A stretch of 64,000 nucleotides of DNA, taken from the NCBI RefSeq assembly GCF_041361345.1, contig NZ_JBGKAD010000006.1, forward strand, positions 17,853 to 81,852. The letters run 5' to 3'. Position numbers and translations under genes: made by a program. This document shows positions 9,478-17,978 of this stretch, in pieces. The notes below the pieces were generated by a model. The model searched no databases. It was given only the letters and a program-made list of their open reading frames with translations, and was not told where the DNA came from. Within the stretch, counting starts at the first letter, position 1; every line of letters starts with the position of its first letter. Source of the DNA: Halobaculum sp. MBLA0147 (GTDB taxonomy: Archaea; Halobacteriota; Halobacteria; Halobacteriales; Haloferacaceae).

Positions 9478-9776
9478 ACATTGGTACGCCAACGGTATGT
9501 CGCCCACAGAAGGCCGATCACAGTTGCGAGAGAGACGTTCAAAACGACTTCTTTGAATCCATTTGCTGTCAAGAATTCATTGAGTGGGAAGGGGGTCAAC
9601 TTCGCAACATAGTATTCCAGTGCAGCTGCAAGAGCCTCTTCAACGGTGTCACTCCGGAGAAGGTTCTGTAAGAAATTATAACCAGTCAAAGCGGTGCTCC
9701 CGAACACATACATTGGGAACGTGTTATACAAGAGATTCCCAATGAAGTAATTTACCGCACCTGTGTCCTTTCTCAT
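9474..9776 (-). CDS. small membrane protein, unknown
   Basis: 100 residues. One clear C-terminal membrane segment (VVLNVSLATVIGLLWATYRW) and a weaker hydrophobic N-terminal part (YFIGNLLYNTFPMYVFGST). It is convergent with orc1/cdc6 and overlaps its stop by four bases; upstream lies the divergent exonuclease gene. Not recognised as any named family. The in-frame hydrophobic pattern and ATG start support a real gene, but a chance frame cannot be excluded. Confidence 0.5.
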   Translation of the reverse strand: MRKDTGAVNYFIGNLLYNTFPMYVFGSTALTGYNFLQNLLRSDTVEEALAAALEYYVAKLTPFPLNEFLTANGFKEVVLNVSLATVIGLLWATYRWRTNV

Positions 9777-9889
9777 TCATCGGAGTCATGATCGTGAGGA
9801 ATAAAATCTGGTGCCACGATCGGGGGGGAAGTGGCAGAAGTGGAAAACTCACAAAGAGACTCTATTGACTCGCTCCTCTCATGTGAGCT

Positions 9890-10612
9890 ATGCGAAGCAC
9901 ATCGAACAGAGATGATGTCGCGTGGGACATTGAGACGACAGGGTTCACGCACTCGGATAAGATCACTGTCACGGGGCTTTGGTATCCTGACGGGTGGGCG
10001 AAACTCATATTGAACACGCAGGACCGGACGGTTGATCGAACCGGATTGGAATCCAACCTCGCCAACGTAAGCGGTGGCATCAGCGTTGAGGTAATCGCTG
10101 TGGATTCTGAGGAGAAACTCGTCGATCGTCTTGGTCAAGTTGTGTTTGAGACGTTCGACCGGGACTACAACAGACTCGTGGCGTTCAACGCAGACTCGTG
10201 GCAGGGCGGGTTTGACTTGCCCTTCCTTCGTACAAGATGCATCAAGCACGGTGTGGACTGGGTCTTCGACGGATTGATGATGACCGATCTATGGGAGCCA
10301 GTCAGCAAGCGGTTGAATACGACGTACTCCAGATACGGGAAGTCGGATGATACCAACTCTTTGAGCGGAGCACATCGCGTTCTATGCGGTGCTGGGATTC
10401 GAGAGGAAGCGGGACCAGCCGACTACACTCCGTACGGCGATGAGGGGTATGACCCGTTCGACAGCTCTGGAAGCGCAGTAAGCTCCTACCGTGACGGGGA
10501 CTTCTTGCAGGTGTGCAAACATAACCTCGCTGACATTCACCGAACATGGGAGCTCTCCCAACTAGTCCGGTCGTACGTCTCTGGAAAGGATACTACCACA
10601 AAGAAACTCTAA
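9890..10612 (+). CDS. DEDD-type 3'-5' exonuclease-like protein
   Basis: 240 residues, ATG at 9890 with an in-frame stop just upstream. RNase H-like exonuclease motifs are visible: ExoI AWDIETTGF (Asp13, Glu15), ExoII FNADSWQGGFDLPFL (about 106-120) and ExoIII HNLADIHRTWEL (about 212-223, with the final Asp). This matches the DnaQ/PolB-proofreading-like family that removes nucleotides from 3' ends. ExoIII carries His where DEDDy enzymes have Tyr. It sits between orc1/cdc6 and a winged-helix gene and ends one base from the convergent regulator, so it could act in element replication or repair, or attack foreign DNA. Confidence 0.7.
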   Translation: MRSTSNRDDVAWDIETTGFTHSDKITVTGLWYPDGWAKLILNTQDRTVDRTGLESNLANVSGGISVEVIAVDSEEKLVDRLGQVVFETFDRDYNRLVAFNADSWQGGFDLPFLRTRCIKHGVDWVFDGLMMTDLWEPVSKRLNTTYSRYGKSDDTNSLSGAHRVLCGAGIREEAGPADYTPYGDEGYDPFDSSGSAVSSYRDGDFLQVCKHNLADIHRTWELSQLVRSYVSGKDTTTKKL

Positions 10613-10613
10613 T

Positions 10614-11090
10614 TCACTTCCATGATGATCTGTCGTTGGTCTTTTTGGGGGCATCTGGGTGATCTAATTCAGAATTCTCGTCTATTGCGAGGTATCGCAT
10701 CAACTCTGTCTCTCCATCGAAGTGCTCCTCACCCCACTCAGTGAATACCTCAATGCCCTCCTCATACATCCGCTTGTGCCTGATGTACTCCTTATATGCC
10801 ATCTCAACGCCCATATCACGAAGAATCTCTTTCAGATATAAGCCTACCTCAGTAAGCACGTATCTCCTCGCGTTCCCATGGTCCCCAGGTTTAGCCGTTG
10901 GTTCAACAAGTTGGAGATCTCGAGCAGTCTTAATTCGGTCTGACACGGTAGTCTGAGACAGCGGCAACTCGTCTGCTAGTTGTTTGAATATCATCCCTTC
11001 CCTATTATCAAGGATCAAAATGATCGGAACCGCGCCCTTCTGATTGAAAAACCGGCGAAACTCTTCCCAACGCGGTTGCACTGGCATCAT
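10614..11090 (-). CDS. winged-helix transcriptional regulator
   Basis: 158 residues starting at a double ATG. The N-terminal 85 residues form a winged helix: GMIFKQLADELPLSQTTVSDR is the helix-turn-helix (about 32-52) followed by a wing ending RRYVLTEVG. The C-terminal part is a helical, charged dimerisation-like segment. Resembles haloarchaeal phage-repressor or MarR/ArsR-like regulators. Convergent with the exonuclease gene and divergent from the transposase; its target is not evident. Confidence 0.65.
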   Translation of the reverse strand: MMPVQPRWEEFRRFFNQKGAVPIILILDNREGMIFKQLADELPLSQTTVSDRIKTARDLQLVEPTAKPGDHGNARRYVLTEVGLYLKEILRDMGVEMAYKEYIRHKRMYEEGIEVFTEWGEEHFDGETELMRYLAIDENSELDHPDAPKKTNDRSSWK

Positions 11091-11373
11091 TAACGGTTGG
11101 TGTCTCGTTCTTCCTATAGCGTCGGTTTATTCGTAGACTGGAGTAACTACAGTGTCTGGGTATTCTAAACCTGACGTAATCAAACCGACTGGTATCCCAA
11201 GGTTTGTCTACTTTTTCCTCATTCTAATGTCCAAATATATTCCCCACTACCGCGAACCTGCGAAGTGGAAATGTGGAACGTGGCCCCGAATATTGGTTTA
11301 CTTTGGAGTAAGATATCTGACCTATATATGCCCGGCTCAGACCCATGCTGTCTGTCGAATTGGGGTGGTCTGT

Positions 11374-13116
11374 GTGTCTAGTTCAGATGTTCTCACTGAC
11401 CCTGTGTCACCAGCGGGAAGACAGGCTAAGGAGACGATCGAACAAGGAACGACATGGGATGAACTGGCCGACAGATTGAATCCCGAGCCGTATCGGTCGC
11501 TCGATGAGTATAGTTTATCTCATGCCTCAAGACCATTCGACCAGATGTTCTTGGCTACGCTGTGGGCAAAAACGGAAGACGACTCCCTCACAGGAATTCC
11601 AACCCGGCTCGAAGAAAGCCCGGACATTGCTCGGGCATTCGGATTCAGTCTTGATGACCTGCCGAGCGGTGACACATTCACATACACATGGCGGAACCGG
11701 TTTTCCGAAATCCAAGAGCGGATCGAGATAGCAGCCGACGAGATTGATGCAATTGCGACGGCAAACGGGAGTCCGATCGGTGCTGGCGGTATTGATCCAG
11801 TCGACTCCTCAGGATCGTCGAAACAGACGAAACGTCGGTTCACGCGGAAATATACACGAGAGATGTTGGGCCAGGTGCAGGAACTGATTTTCCCCGAGCT
11901 AGAACTTCCCCGGCCTGATGGGGCGATCTACGACGAGAACGATCTGCTACAATTGGAAACTGTCGCCGGGATGGAGCAGGACGCAGTAAACGACGCTGGG
12001 AAGCAACTAGGGGATATCCTCGACGTGGCGCGTGACATCGATCCAGAAGAGGATCCGTTCTACCGTGATGGCCCAACTGGGGAGACGTTACTCAACGTAG
12101 TTCATCAGCTGACTGTCGATGAGTTTACTGAGATGGTCAACAGGGCAGTGAAAAAGATGGTCACGCGGATCAAGCCGTACGCTGAGTTTAGCGAACCTGT
12201 CCACGTGGCCATCGACGTGACGTACGTAGCTTACTGGGGCGAGCGGGACGAGTTGAAGCGACTCAGTGGGGCACCAGACGACAAGAAGTATGATTGGTGT
12301 CACAAGTTTGCGACCGTCTCATTGATCGACGACAATACTCCGCTTGTTGTGGGTCTCATGCCACTGGGTGATCCGGACTCGTATGAACGGTACTATCCTG
12401 GACAAGATAACGAATCTCACCGGTATGGAGAGGTCGTTCGACAGTTGATTTCGATGGCGGAAGACCATGTTCGAGTTCGGTCTGTGTACGCTGACCGCGC
12501 GTTCGCGTCGGCTGACGTGATCCAGACATTGGAGAACCAGGGAGTCAAGTACATAATCCCGGTTCCGAAGAACAGCCGGATCAAGCGGTGGCTAGATCGC
12601 AACGTCAGCGGTGGTATCGTCGCAGTCGAGGATGAGTGGGGTGTCTACGGGCCTGTGAAGTATAATGACGGGAGTACCCGCGTTGAGACTTCCATCGTCG
12701 GAATGCCTGCTGATCCGGACGAGGACCAGTATGGATTCGGAGTCAGGTCAACAGATGATAGCGGTATCAGTGATGGCGATGACAGCAGTCCAACCGCGTT
12801 CTACACAAACAAGCACGTCGACGACACGACGGCGGTTGACCGCCGATCTACCATACGGACGATCAGCCGCTATACGCTGCGAGGGGCTATCGAGATGTCG
12901 TACAGGAAGATCAAGGAGTTTCTCAGCTACACGACATCGAAGGATTTCTGTGTTCGCTGGTGGCATTTCGGGTTCGGAGTGCTGCTGTACAACGTGTGGC
13001 TGACGGTCGATTTTCTCGTCCAGCAATCTCTCGACTGTGAGATACTGGACGAGCCACGGGTGTCGGCTTCGCGGTTCCGAGGGTTCCTCAACCGCCAGCT
13101 GACGAGGCTCATATAG
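11374..13116 (+). CDS. DDE transposase, IS4-like (ISH type)
   Basis: About 580 residues. The frame is open further upstream, but that part reads like non-coding DNA (Cys/Tyr-rich, no acidic bias), and a TATA-like tatatatg at 11321-11328 lies upstream of GTG 11374, so I use that start. RNase H-type catalytic residues fit: AIDVTYVAYWG (first Asp), VYADRAFAS (second Asp) and RGAIEMSYRKIKEF (Glu in the YREK-like motif of IS4-type enzymes). The C-terminus is hydrophobic and ends at 13116. The long N-terminal helical region is typical of large haloarchaeal ISH transposases. Convincing terminal inverted repeats and target duplications were not found, so element borders are unknown. Confidence 0.75.
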   Translation: MSSSDVLTDPVSPAGRQAKETIEQGTTWDELADRLNPEPYRSLDEYSLSHASRPFDQMFLATLWAKTEDDSLTGIPTRLEESPDIARAFGFSLDDLPSGDTFTYTWRNRFSEIQERIEIAADEIDAIATANGSPIGAGGIDPVDSSGSSKQTKRRFTRKYTREMLGQVQELIFPELELPRPDGAIYDENDLLQLETVAGMEQDAVNDAGKQLGDILDVARDIDPEEDPFYRDGPTGETLLNVVHQLTVDEFTEMVNRAVKKMVTRIKPYAEFSEPVHVAIDVTYVAYWGERDELKRLSGAPDDKKYDWCHKFATVSLIDDNTPLVVGLMPLGDPDSYERYYPGQDNESHRYGEVVRQLISMAEDHVRVRSVYADRAFASADVIQTLENQGVKYIIPVPKNSRIKRWLDRNVSGGIVAVEDEWGVYGPVKYNDGSTRVETSIVGMPADPDEDQYGFGVRSTDDSGISDGDDSSPTAFYTNKHVDDTTAVDRRSTIRTISRYTLRGAIEMSYRKIKEFLSYTTSKDFCVRWWHFGFGVLLYNVWLTVDFLVQQSLDCEILDEPRVSASRFRGFLNRQLTRLI

Positions 13117-13535
13117 CCACTGTCTGCTCTGGTATACGCGAAGTGACAAGAGCCATCAGTGGCCGATTGGATTAGATTTCTGTATATTGGCGGCGGATCG
13201 AGAATATATCAACTAAGTGACTGTCATTTGGGCTGATTGACGCCGGGGTAGTCGTGCTGGTTGCATAGAAACTGGGAGTCCCGTTCAGCATATACCCGCC
13301 ATTCGCAACTAACAATTGCTCAGTTTTATATCGCAGAATACGATTTATTGGCGGAGATTTCTGTCCTGAGCGGTGCCACCAATATGATCTGGCGGGGTAG
13401 CGGTGCGGTGTGAGCACTGTGGTTTAGATTCTGAAACTCCAGTGCCAGCCACCGGAACCCCCCACACGGGGGCACAGCGAATCGTTGGATCACAGCGAAC
13501 CAGCCACTCTCAGGGCCGCCGGAACCTCTCCGGTT
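13117..13535. other. intergenic, probable transposon flank
   Basis: No supported gene. The stretch holds the 3' flank of the transposase and the 3' flank of vapC. An acceptable-looking 81-codon minus-strand frame at 13172-13417 has no haloarchaeal character (Ser/Thr/Tyr-rich) and was not accepted. Confidence 0.4.
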
Positions 13536-13940
13536 TCAATAGGTGACGACCGTCAGCCCTTCCACGTCCTGAAAATCAGCGTCATTCGAGACCACTGGCT
13601 CCTCGCGGAGCAACCCATGTGCGGCGATCACCGAGTCGGCGCCGTCAAGGTCTGAGAGCGCATCAGACTGCAGGTGCTTCCCATTCAGCGATCCCGCCTT
13701 CCGAGCGACCGTCGGTGTGAGGTCAACTGTTGATCGACTTCGCTGGAGTCGTTCGTATAACTCTCGGAGTTGTCCACCGACGGCCTCTGAGGTGGTGTTC
13801 CCGATTCCAGTGTATGCCTCCCAGAGAACGACTGTTGGGATCCGCGTAGGAACGTCCGTCTCGTCGAGTTCTTCGGCCTTCACCCGAGCAGCCTCATTCC
13901 CATCGACGAGCGCGCCAAGGTACTGTGTGTCGAGGATCAC
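13536..13940 (-). CDS. vapC: PIN-domain toxin, VapC-like
   Basis: 134 residues. PIN-domain ribonuclease with acidic active-site residues in the usual places: MILDTQYL (Asp4), VVLWEAYT (Glu), DLDGADSVIAAHG (Asp) and VSNDADFQDV (Asp). VapC toxins cleave tRNA or rRNA and are held inactive by VapB. The start overlaps the end of the antitoxin gene by four bases (ATGA), the standard coupled order antitoxin-toxin. Likely stabilises the element. Confidence 0.85.
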   Translation of the reverse strand: MILDTQYLGALVDGNEAARVKAEELDETDVPTRIPTVVLWEAYTGIGNTTSEAVGGQLRELYERLQRSRSTVDLTPTVARKAGSLNGKHLQSDALSDLDGADSVIAAHGLLREEPVVSNDADFQDVEGLTVVTY

Positions 13941-14161
13941 TCCTGCGACTCCTGTCCAGGTGGTGTCACACCAACGCTCCCGTCTGTCGCTTTCGCGACA
14001 CTGAACTCTGGATTGATGTCGGCTGCGTCGTCTGCGAAGTCTGTCAGCGAATAGTCCTCGACCAGTCGCTCAAGTGTCTCACCGAGCGTTTCTCCCTCCC
14101 GCGTTTCAGACTTCACTCGAGCGTAGAGGTCCTCACTCACTCGGATTTGTCGCGTTCCCAT
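13937..14161 (-). CDS. vapB: VapB-like antitoxin
   Basis: 74 residues from the ATG at 14161 (MGTRQIRVSEDLYARV), the natural start for this haloarchaeal antitoxin family; the frame continues upstream but without coding character. The N-terminal strand plus ETLGETLERLVEDY helix suggests a ribbon-helix-helix or AbrB-like dimer that binds its own promoter, and the acidic C-terminal tail would wrap the toxin. Directly coupled to vapC. Confidence 0.8.
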   Translation of the reverse strand: MGTRQIRVSEDLYARVKSETREGETLGETLERLVEDYSLTDFADDAADINPEFSVAKATDGSVGVTPPGQESQE

Positions 14162-14245
14162 ACCCTGCTGTTGACGCCGTTGACACAATAAGCTGGTGGT
14201 GACCCCGTACGTCGGCACGGCCGACTGACGATAGCGGTGGTGAAA

Positions 14246-14596
14246 TCATCCCAGAAATGTGGGGAAATTGCGGTTCACGTCCTCCAGCGCCTCTTCTTGC
14301 TCGTTAATCGCTTCTTGAAGTCGTTGCACGATCTCGTCTTGCGTGAGGTCTTCCTCGTCCACCTGCGAGTGGTACAGGCGCGCGTGGCGCGAAGTAGACT
14401 TGCCCACCCCCAGCGGCCACTCAGGCGCGGTGGCGTTCTCGTGGACAGTCAGCTCGTTGAGCGCCGCCACGATCTCGTTCTGCTCGGTAGCGGTGACCGT
14501 CCGGAGGTCGTCCGCGTGAACCGTCTCAGGGTCTGCGTCGTGATGGGTGACGAACGGTTTGACTTCGTTGATGACTGACGGATCTGGCTCAGTCAT
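14246..14596 (-). CDS. hypothetical acidic coiled-coil protein
   Basis: 116 residues, ATG start, typical haloarchaeal acidity. The C-terminal half (TQDEIVQRLQEAINEQEEAL) is strongly predicted to be helical, probably coiled coil. It lies 85 bases upstream of vapB on the same strand, so it may share the promoter. I do not recognise a family. Confidence 0.55.
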   Translation of the reverse strand: MTEPDPSVINEVKPFVTHHDADPETVHADDLRTVTATEQNEIVAALNELTVHENATAPEWPLGVGKSTSRHARLYHSQVDEEDLTQDEIVQRLQEAINEQEEALEDVNRNFPTFLG

Positions 14597-15356
14597 CGCC
14601 CACCCCGCCAGCGGTACTACTTTCGACTACCCAAGACCTTAACCTTGAGTACGCAGATCAATGTAGAGGACCCGCTGACGTTTGAGTCCGGTTCATCTGC
14701 AGGAGAACTCTAGACGCACAATGGGACTCTAACCGTGGGCGACAACAGGAGCAGCGTCATAAGCGAGTAGAATAGAAACTCATGTCTGGCGGTTCTCTTC
14801 AGTTCCGCGACACGCTCTCTGTCGAGCGATGGTGATTGACTGATCTGTCAAAGGTGTGCCGGGGGGATGTCATTCCCCTGTCGGGGGTGTGTCAAACCCG
14901 CGCCAGTACCCTGTCAAAGGTGTGTCGGGAGCCTGTCAGTACCCTGTCGGGAGCCTGCCAAACCCCTGTTCTTGGTTTGTCAAACCCCTGTGAAGGGTGT
15001 GTCAAAACCGTGTCACTGCTTGTCAATACCATGTGGGTCGCCTGCCAAACCTGTGCGAAACCGGGGGTAAACACACCATCTGCGACCCCTGTCAACACTG
15101 GCTTTCATATCAAATATATTATCGCTTTTCCGGGATGGTCTACTGGTATATACCTTTTTGATTTCGTGTAACGGGGAGTTGGCCCCTGTGCGTCTGAGAG
15201 TCCTTGGACCCTGTGTTGGACAACGGTGCTGTGGTCCAAACTGAGCCCTTCACGAGTAGGGGTGTAACGAGTAAAACGGTTGCAAACGGTGCGACTATTC
15301 TCAGAACTGAATTGAACGCCGGTACTACTATTTAGGCCACCACCGAGCAACCGATT
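14597..15356. other. intergenic region holding 33-bp repeat array
   Basis: About 760 bases without a supported gene. It contains the tandem 33-bp array listed separately and, near its right end, a TATA-like ctatttagg (15328-15336) about 25 bases before the ATG at 15357, indicating a leaderless transcript for that gene. A plus-strand frame runs through the array but is only a product of the repeats' period being a multiple of three. Confidence 0.5.
14842..15072. repeat. degenerate tandem array of seven 33-bp units
   Basis: Units of exactly 33 bases can be laid out from 14842: the first five share accCTGTCaaaggtgtg or CTGTCggg blocks and a second TGTC about 15-18 bases later; units six and seven are more diverged. 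Units three and one, and units four and two, match each other best, so there is also a 66-base higher-order pattern. Arrays like this beside a replication or partition gene act as iterons or centromeres; the gene at 15357 is the nearest candidate ligand. Confidence 0.7.
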
Positions 15357-16070
15357 ATGTCGTCCGACACCTACTTCCACGATAAGGACGAGGAGCTGTG
15401 GACTGACGAGATCCTCACCGAACTCGATCGTCGCGAGCACGAGGTCATCTTTATTCTCTCCTGTCTCGGCGCGTGGACTGGCAACGACCAGTCTGGTGCA
15501 TCACGAAGCGAGGTAACGGAGACGATGCCAGACGACGACTACACGAAACAGATGGCGCGCCGAGACCTCGATCAACTCGTCGACGCCGGCGTTGCACAGG
15601 AAAAAACAGGCGAAGGACCTCAGGAACCGAATCGATACCTCCTCCGCTGGGAAGATGATCGGGCTCCGGTCCAACGCGTGCCTGGCGAGCCTAACGAACT
15701 CGGGTTCATCAAAGACGTTGACCACGCCACGCTAAAAATCCTACTTACAACCTCAATCGAGAGCCGGATCGCTCAACGACGCGCTGATCAGTTCAGCGAG
15801 GATATTGAGGTACTTCGAGAGCACTCTGACATATTACGAGAGATGAACGCCGAAGCGGAGGATGAGTGGTTTGAAATGCTCAATGCCGCAGCGAAAGCAG
15901 CTTGGGACGTTTCCTTAGAATCCAAGCAGACTAAGAGAGCAATGGTGGAGATCTGCATTAGACAAGGATGGGAGGTTGAAGAAGTACTGTCCTCATATTC
16001 GGAAAGACCTGATGGCAAAAAGAGGTGGGCTGAACAGCCGCCGGATGAACAGCCGCCGGAATATAATTAG
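15357..16070 (+). CDS. putative winged-helix protein beside repeat array
   Basis: 237 residues, leaderless ATG at 15357. The N-terminal half looks like a winged helix (EILTELDRREHEVIFILSCL, then TKQMARRDLDQLVDAGVAQE with a wing before RYLLRWEDD). The rest is helical and ends in a short repeated EQPPDEQPPEYN. No family recognised. Its position directly after the 33-bp array suggests it may bind it, as an initiator, partition adaptor or repressor. This is inference from context. Confidence 0.6.
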   Translation: MSSDTYFHDKDEELWTDEILTELDRREHEVIFILSCLGAWTGNDQSGASRSEVTETMPDDDYTKQMARRDLDQLVDAGVAQEKTGEGPQEPNRYLLRWEDDRAPVQRVPGEPNELGFIKDVDHATLKILLTTSIESRIAQRRADQFSEDIEVLREHSDILREMNAEAEDEWFEMLNAAAKAAWDVSLESKQTKRAMVEICIRQGWEVEEVLSSYSERPDGKKRWAEQPPDEQPPEYN

Positions 16071-16112
16071 TCCAAGCACCTGCGTCCAGAGTTTATATGG
16101 CCAGGCTGGGGT

Positions 16113-16754
16113 GTGGTTCGGAATAGCCATCAGGATGCGTTAGACGAACAGGAGTTCGAAGCACTCGTCGACGGCGCTCGCTTCCATCGGCGTGGGATTC
16201 GCGAGGAGGCGGAGTTCGTCGTCCAACTCGCCGGCCGCGCCGGGCTGCGGCGCGGCGAGATCGCCCACTTCTCGCCAGACTGGATCGACACACGTCGCGA
16301 GTTGATCGAGATCCCTGCTCACGACCCGTGCACCAAGGGCGAAGAGGGGGAACCCTGTGGGTACTGCGCTAGGGCGGCGCAGCGGAAGGCCTCACGACGC
16401 GAGGACGCCACGATCCTCGACGAACAGTGGGAGCCGAAGACCAAGCACGGTGCCCGCGCGATCCCGTACGACTGGCACGAGGACCTCGAGGCCGCGGTGC
16501 TCCGCTACGGGATGGACGGGGGCTACGAAAAGAGCGTCCACGCCATCACGCGGCGTGTGAAGAAGAGCGCGCGGTACGCCGATGGCCTCGACGAGGACGA
16601 TGTCTACCCACACGCGCTGCGGGCAACCGCCGCGACGCGGTTCGCGTACCAGGGCCTCTCGCCGGCGGCGTTGTGCGGGATCATGGGCTGGGGCGACATG
16701 CAGATGGCCGCGAAGCACGTCCTCGTCCCGACTGATGGAGGCGACCAGCCGTGA
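16113..16754 (+). CDS. integrase-like protein lacking nucleophile tyrosine
   Basis: 213 residues, GTG start 20 bases after a TATA-like tttatatgg. Only the catalytic-domain part of a tyrosine recombinase is present, as in many small haloarchaeal integrases. AGLRRGEIAHF carries the first Arg, TKHGARAIP the Lys, HALRATAATRFA the His-x-x-Arg. At the position of the nucleophile (normally KYI after GW), the sequence is GWGDMQMAAKHVL: His (cac) replaces Tyr (tac). A cysteine cluster PCTKGEEGEPCGYC could bind zinc. Either inactive, a regulator, or a derived variant. Confidence 0.7.
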   Translation: MVRNSHQDALDEQEFEALVDGARFHRRGIREEAEFVVQLAGRAGLRRGEIAHFSPDWIDTRRELIEIPAHDPCTKGEEGEPCGYCARAAQRKASRREDATILDEQWEPKTKHGARAIPYDWHEDLEAAVLRYGMDGGYEKSVHAITRRVKKSARYADGLDEDDVYPHALRATAATRFAYQGLSPAALCGIMGWGDMQMAAKHVLVPTDGGDQP

Positions 16755-16957
16755 GCCGCCGCGAGTACGACGGCCCGCCGCTCGACGGTCTCTCTCCGGC
16801 GCAACCATGTCCGGCAGAGATGTCGGCGAGCAGCGGCGAGGCGACCGCCGTGGTGGCTGGTCCGCAGTCGCTGCCGCTCTTCGCGAAGAGCCCACAGGTG
16901 AAGAGGAGAGGACGGCCACCGCCACCGCAGGGCGTTTCTCCCGCCAGCGGCGGGTGA
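16751..16957 (+). CDS. small hypothetical coupled to integrase-like gene
   Basis: 68 residues, GTG start overlapping the previous stop by four bases (GTGA). Pro-rich and basic at the C-terminus (VKRRGRPPPP), short of recognisable domains. Coupling to the integrase-like gene is the main evidence; excisionase-like partners can be this size, but no helix-turn-helix is visible. Confidence 0.4.
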   Translation: MSRREYDGPPLDGLSPAQPCPAEMSASSGEATAVVAGPQSLPLFAKSPQVKRRGRPPPPQGVSPASGG

Positions 16958-16960
16958 GCC

Positions 16961-17482
16961 ATGTCCGACACCACCACCACCGCCGACACCGACGCCGATC
17001 GCGACGGCACGGACGCCGACATCGACTTCGACGCTGCCGCCAAGTACGTCGCCCGCCACTGGGACACCGACGGCCCGCCGAGCGCGCTCCCTGGCCGCGT
17101 CACCAGCGCCTCACACCCAGCTGGTCCCGGCTCTCCCAACGCTATCACCCTCTCCGCGCCCGACGGCGCCTGGGATATCACCGTCCCCGGCGTCCCAACC
17201 CACCCCGACACACAGCATATCTTCACCACCACCAGCCTCGACACACCCCGCCAGATCGGTGTCACCGTCGAGACCATTGTCCCCGGCGATTGTCGGGAGT
17301 GTCCTGTCAGCAAGACAACTGTGTCTATCCACGCCGGCACCACCGGTCCCTAGCACTGTGTCGCCACTGGCTCCTCCTGCAGTGCGACGACAGATGTTGT
17401 CACCCCCATCACCGAGAACTGGACCAGCGTCGAGGTCCCTGACCAGCCAAGCACACTCGCCCCGGACACCGTCGGCGAGTGA
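16961..17482 (+). pseudogene. hypothetical gene with in-frame amber codon
   Basis: ATG at 16961 opens a frame of 130 codons ending in TAG at 17351-17353, but the same frame continues with clearly coding-like sequence (ITENWTSVEVPDQPSTLAPD) to a TGA at 17480-17482. The total would be 173 codons. The simplest reading is a nonsense mutation in a gene of unknown function; the shorter 16961-17353 product may still be made. The N-terminus is Thr/Asp-rich, and the middle has Cys-x-x-Cys (GDCRECPV). Confidence 0.5.
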
Positions 17483-17517
17483 TGCCCCCCAGTTGTCTCG
17501 ACGGGAGAGAGTGAGTA

Positions 17518-17801
17518 ATGATCGTCGACGACGACGCGTTCCCGGCCGACTGGACAGTGCGGTTCTACCCGAGTGACGATCCACGGTGCAGCACCGCATC
17601 GAGCACAGCAGAGCAGAGCCCGCCCGGGAGATCCGGACAGACGTTCGCGTTCGTGACGAGACGCCAGAGAGCCGTGGCTACCGCGTCTGGGTCGTCGACA
17701 TCCGGCAAGGCGGCTGTGGCGAGTGGGAGACACTCGTCGAGTCGCGCCGCCTCGACACTGACCTACTCCCCCAGCTCCGAGTCGACAGCGTGATCCAATG
17801 A
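17518..17801 (+). pseudogene. hypothetical gene with apparent frameshift
   Basis: From ATG 17518 the first 22 codons (MIVDDDAFPADWTVRFYPSD) have good haloarchaeal third-position use. Near 17580 coding character moves to another frame, which starts at a GTG (17586) and continues with an acidic sequence containing RGYRVWVVDIRQGGCGEWET to the stop at 17801. This looks like one gene of about 94 codons with a one-base indel, or two overlapping small genes. No family recognised. Confidence 0.45.
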
Positions 17802-17978
17802 GCGCCCTGTCTTTAGCGAGGTGTGTGGGCAGTCTGTGCCCGCCGAGGGGGATATGCCTATGATAGGGTTGCTTTACAACTCTCTGCTCACTCACGCCGT
17901 CTCACGCCACTCATAGACGCCTGAAGCGCACCCGTCTCCAACTGGAACATCATATCGATCAGTACCGGCGTCAACTGC

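Noticed and set aside
11139..13447. Terminal inverted repeats of the 11374 transposase element
   Set aside because: ACTGGAGT...AACTACAGTG on the left and a broken complementary match near 13420-13447 need a 12-base insertion to align; too weak to define borders.
14842..15072. CRISPR array
   Set aside because: Units are contiguous without unique spacers and are too degenerate. No CRISPR array was seen anywhere in the window.
14836..15171. 111-residue Cys/Val/Ser-rich protein read through the 33-bp array
   Set aside because: Repeat unit is a multiple of three so frames stay open by construction; start would be TTG and composition is unlike haloarchaeal proteins.
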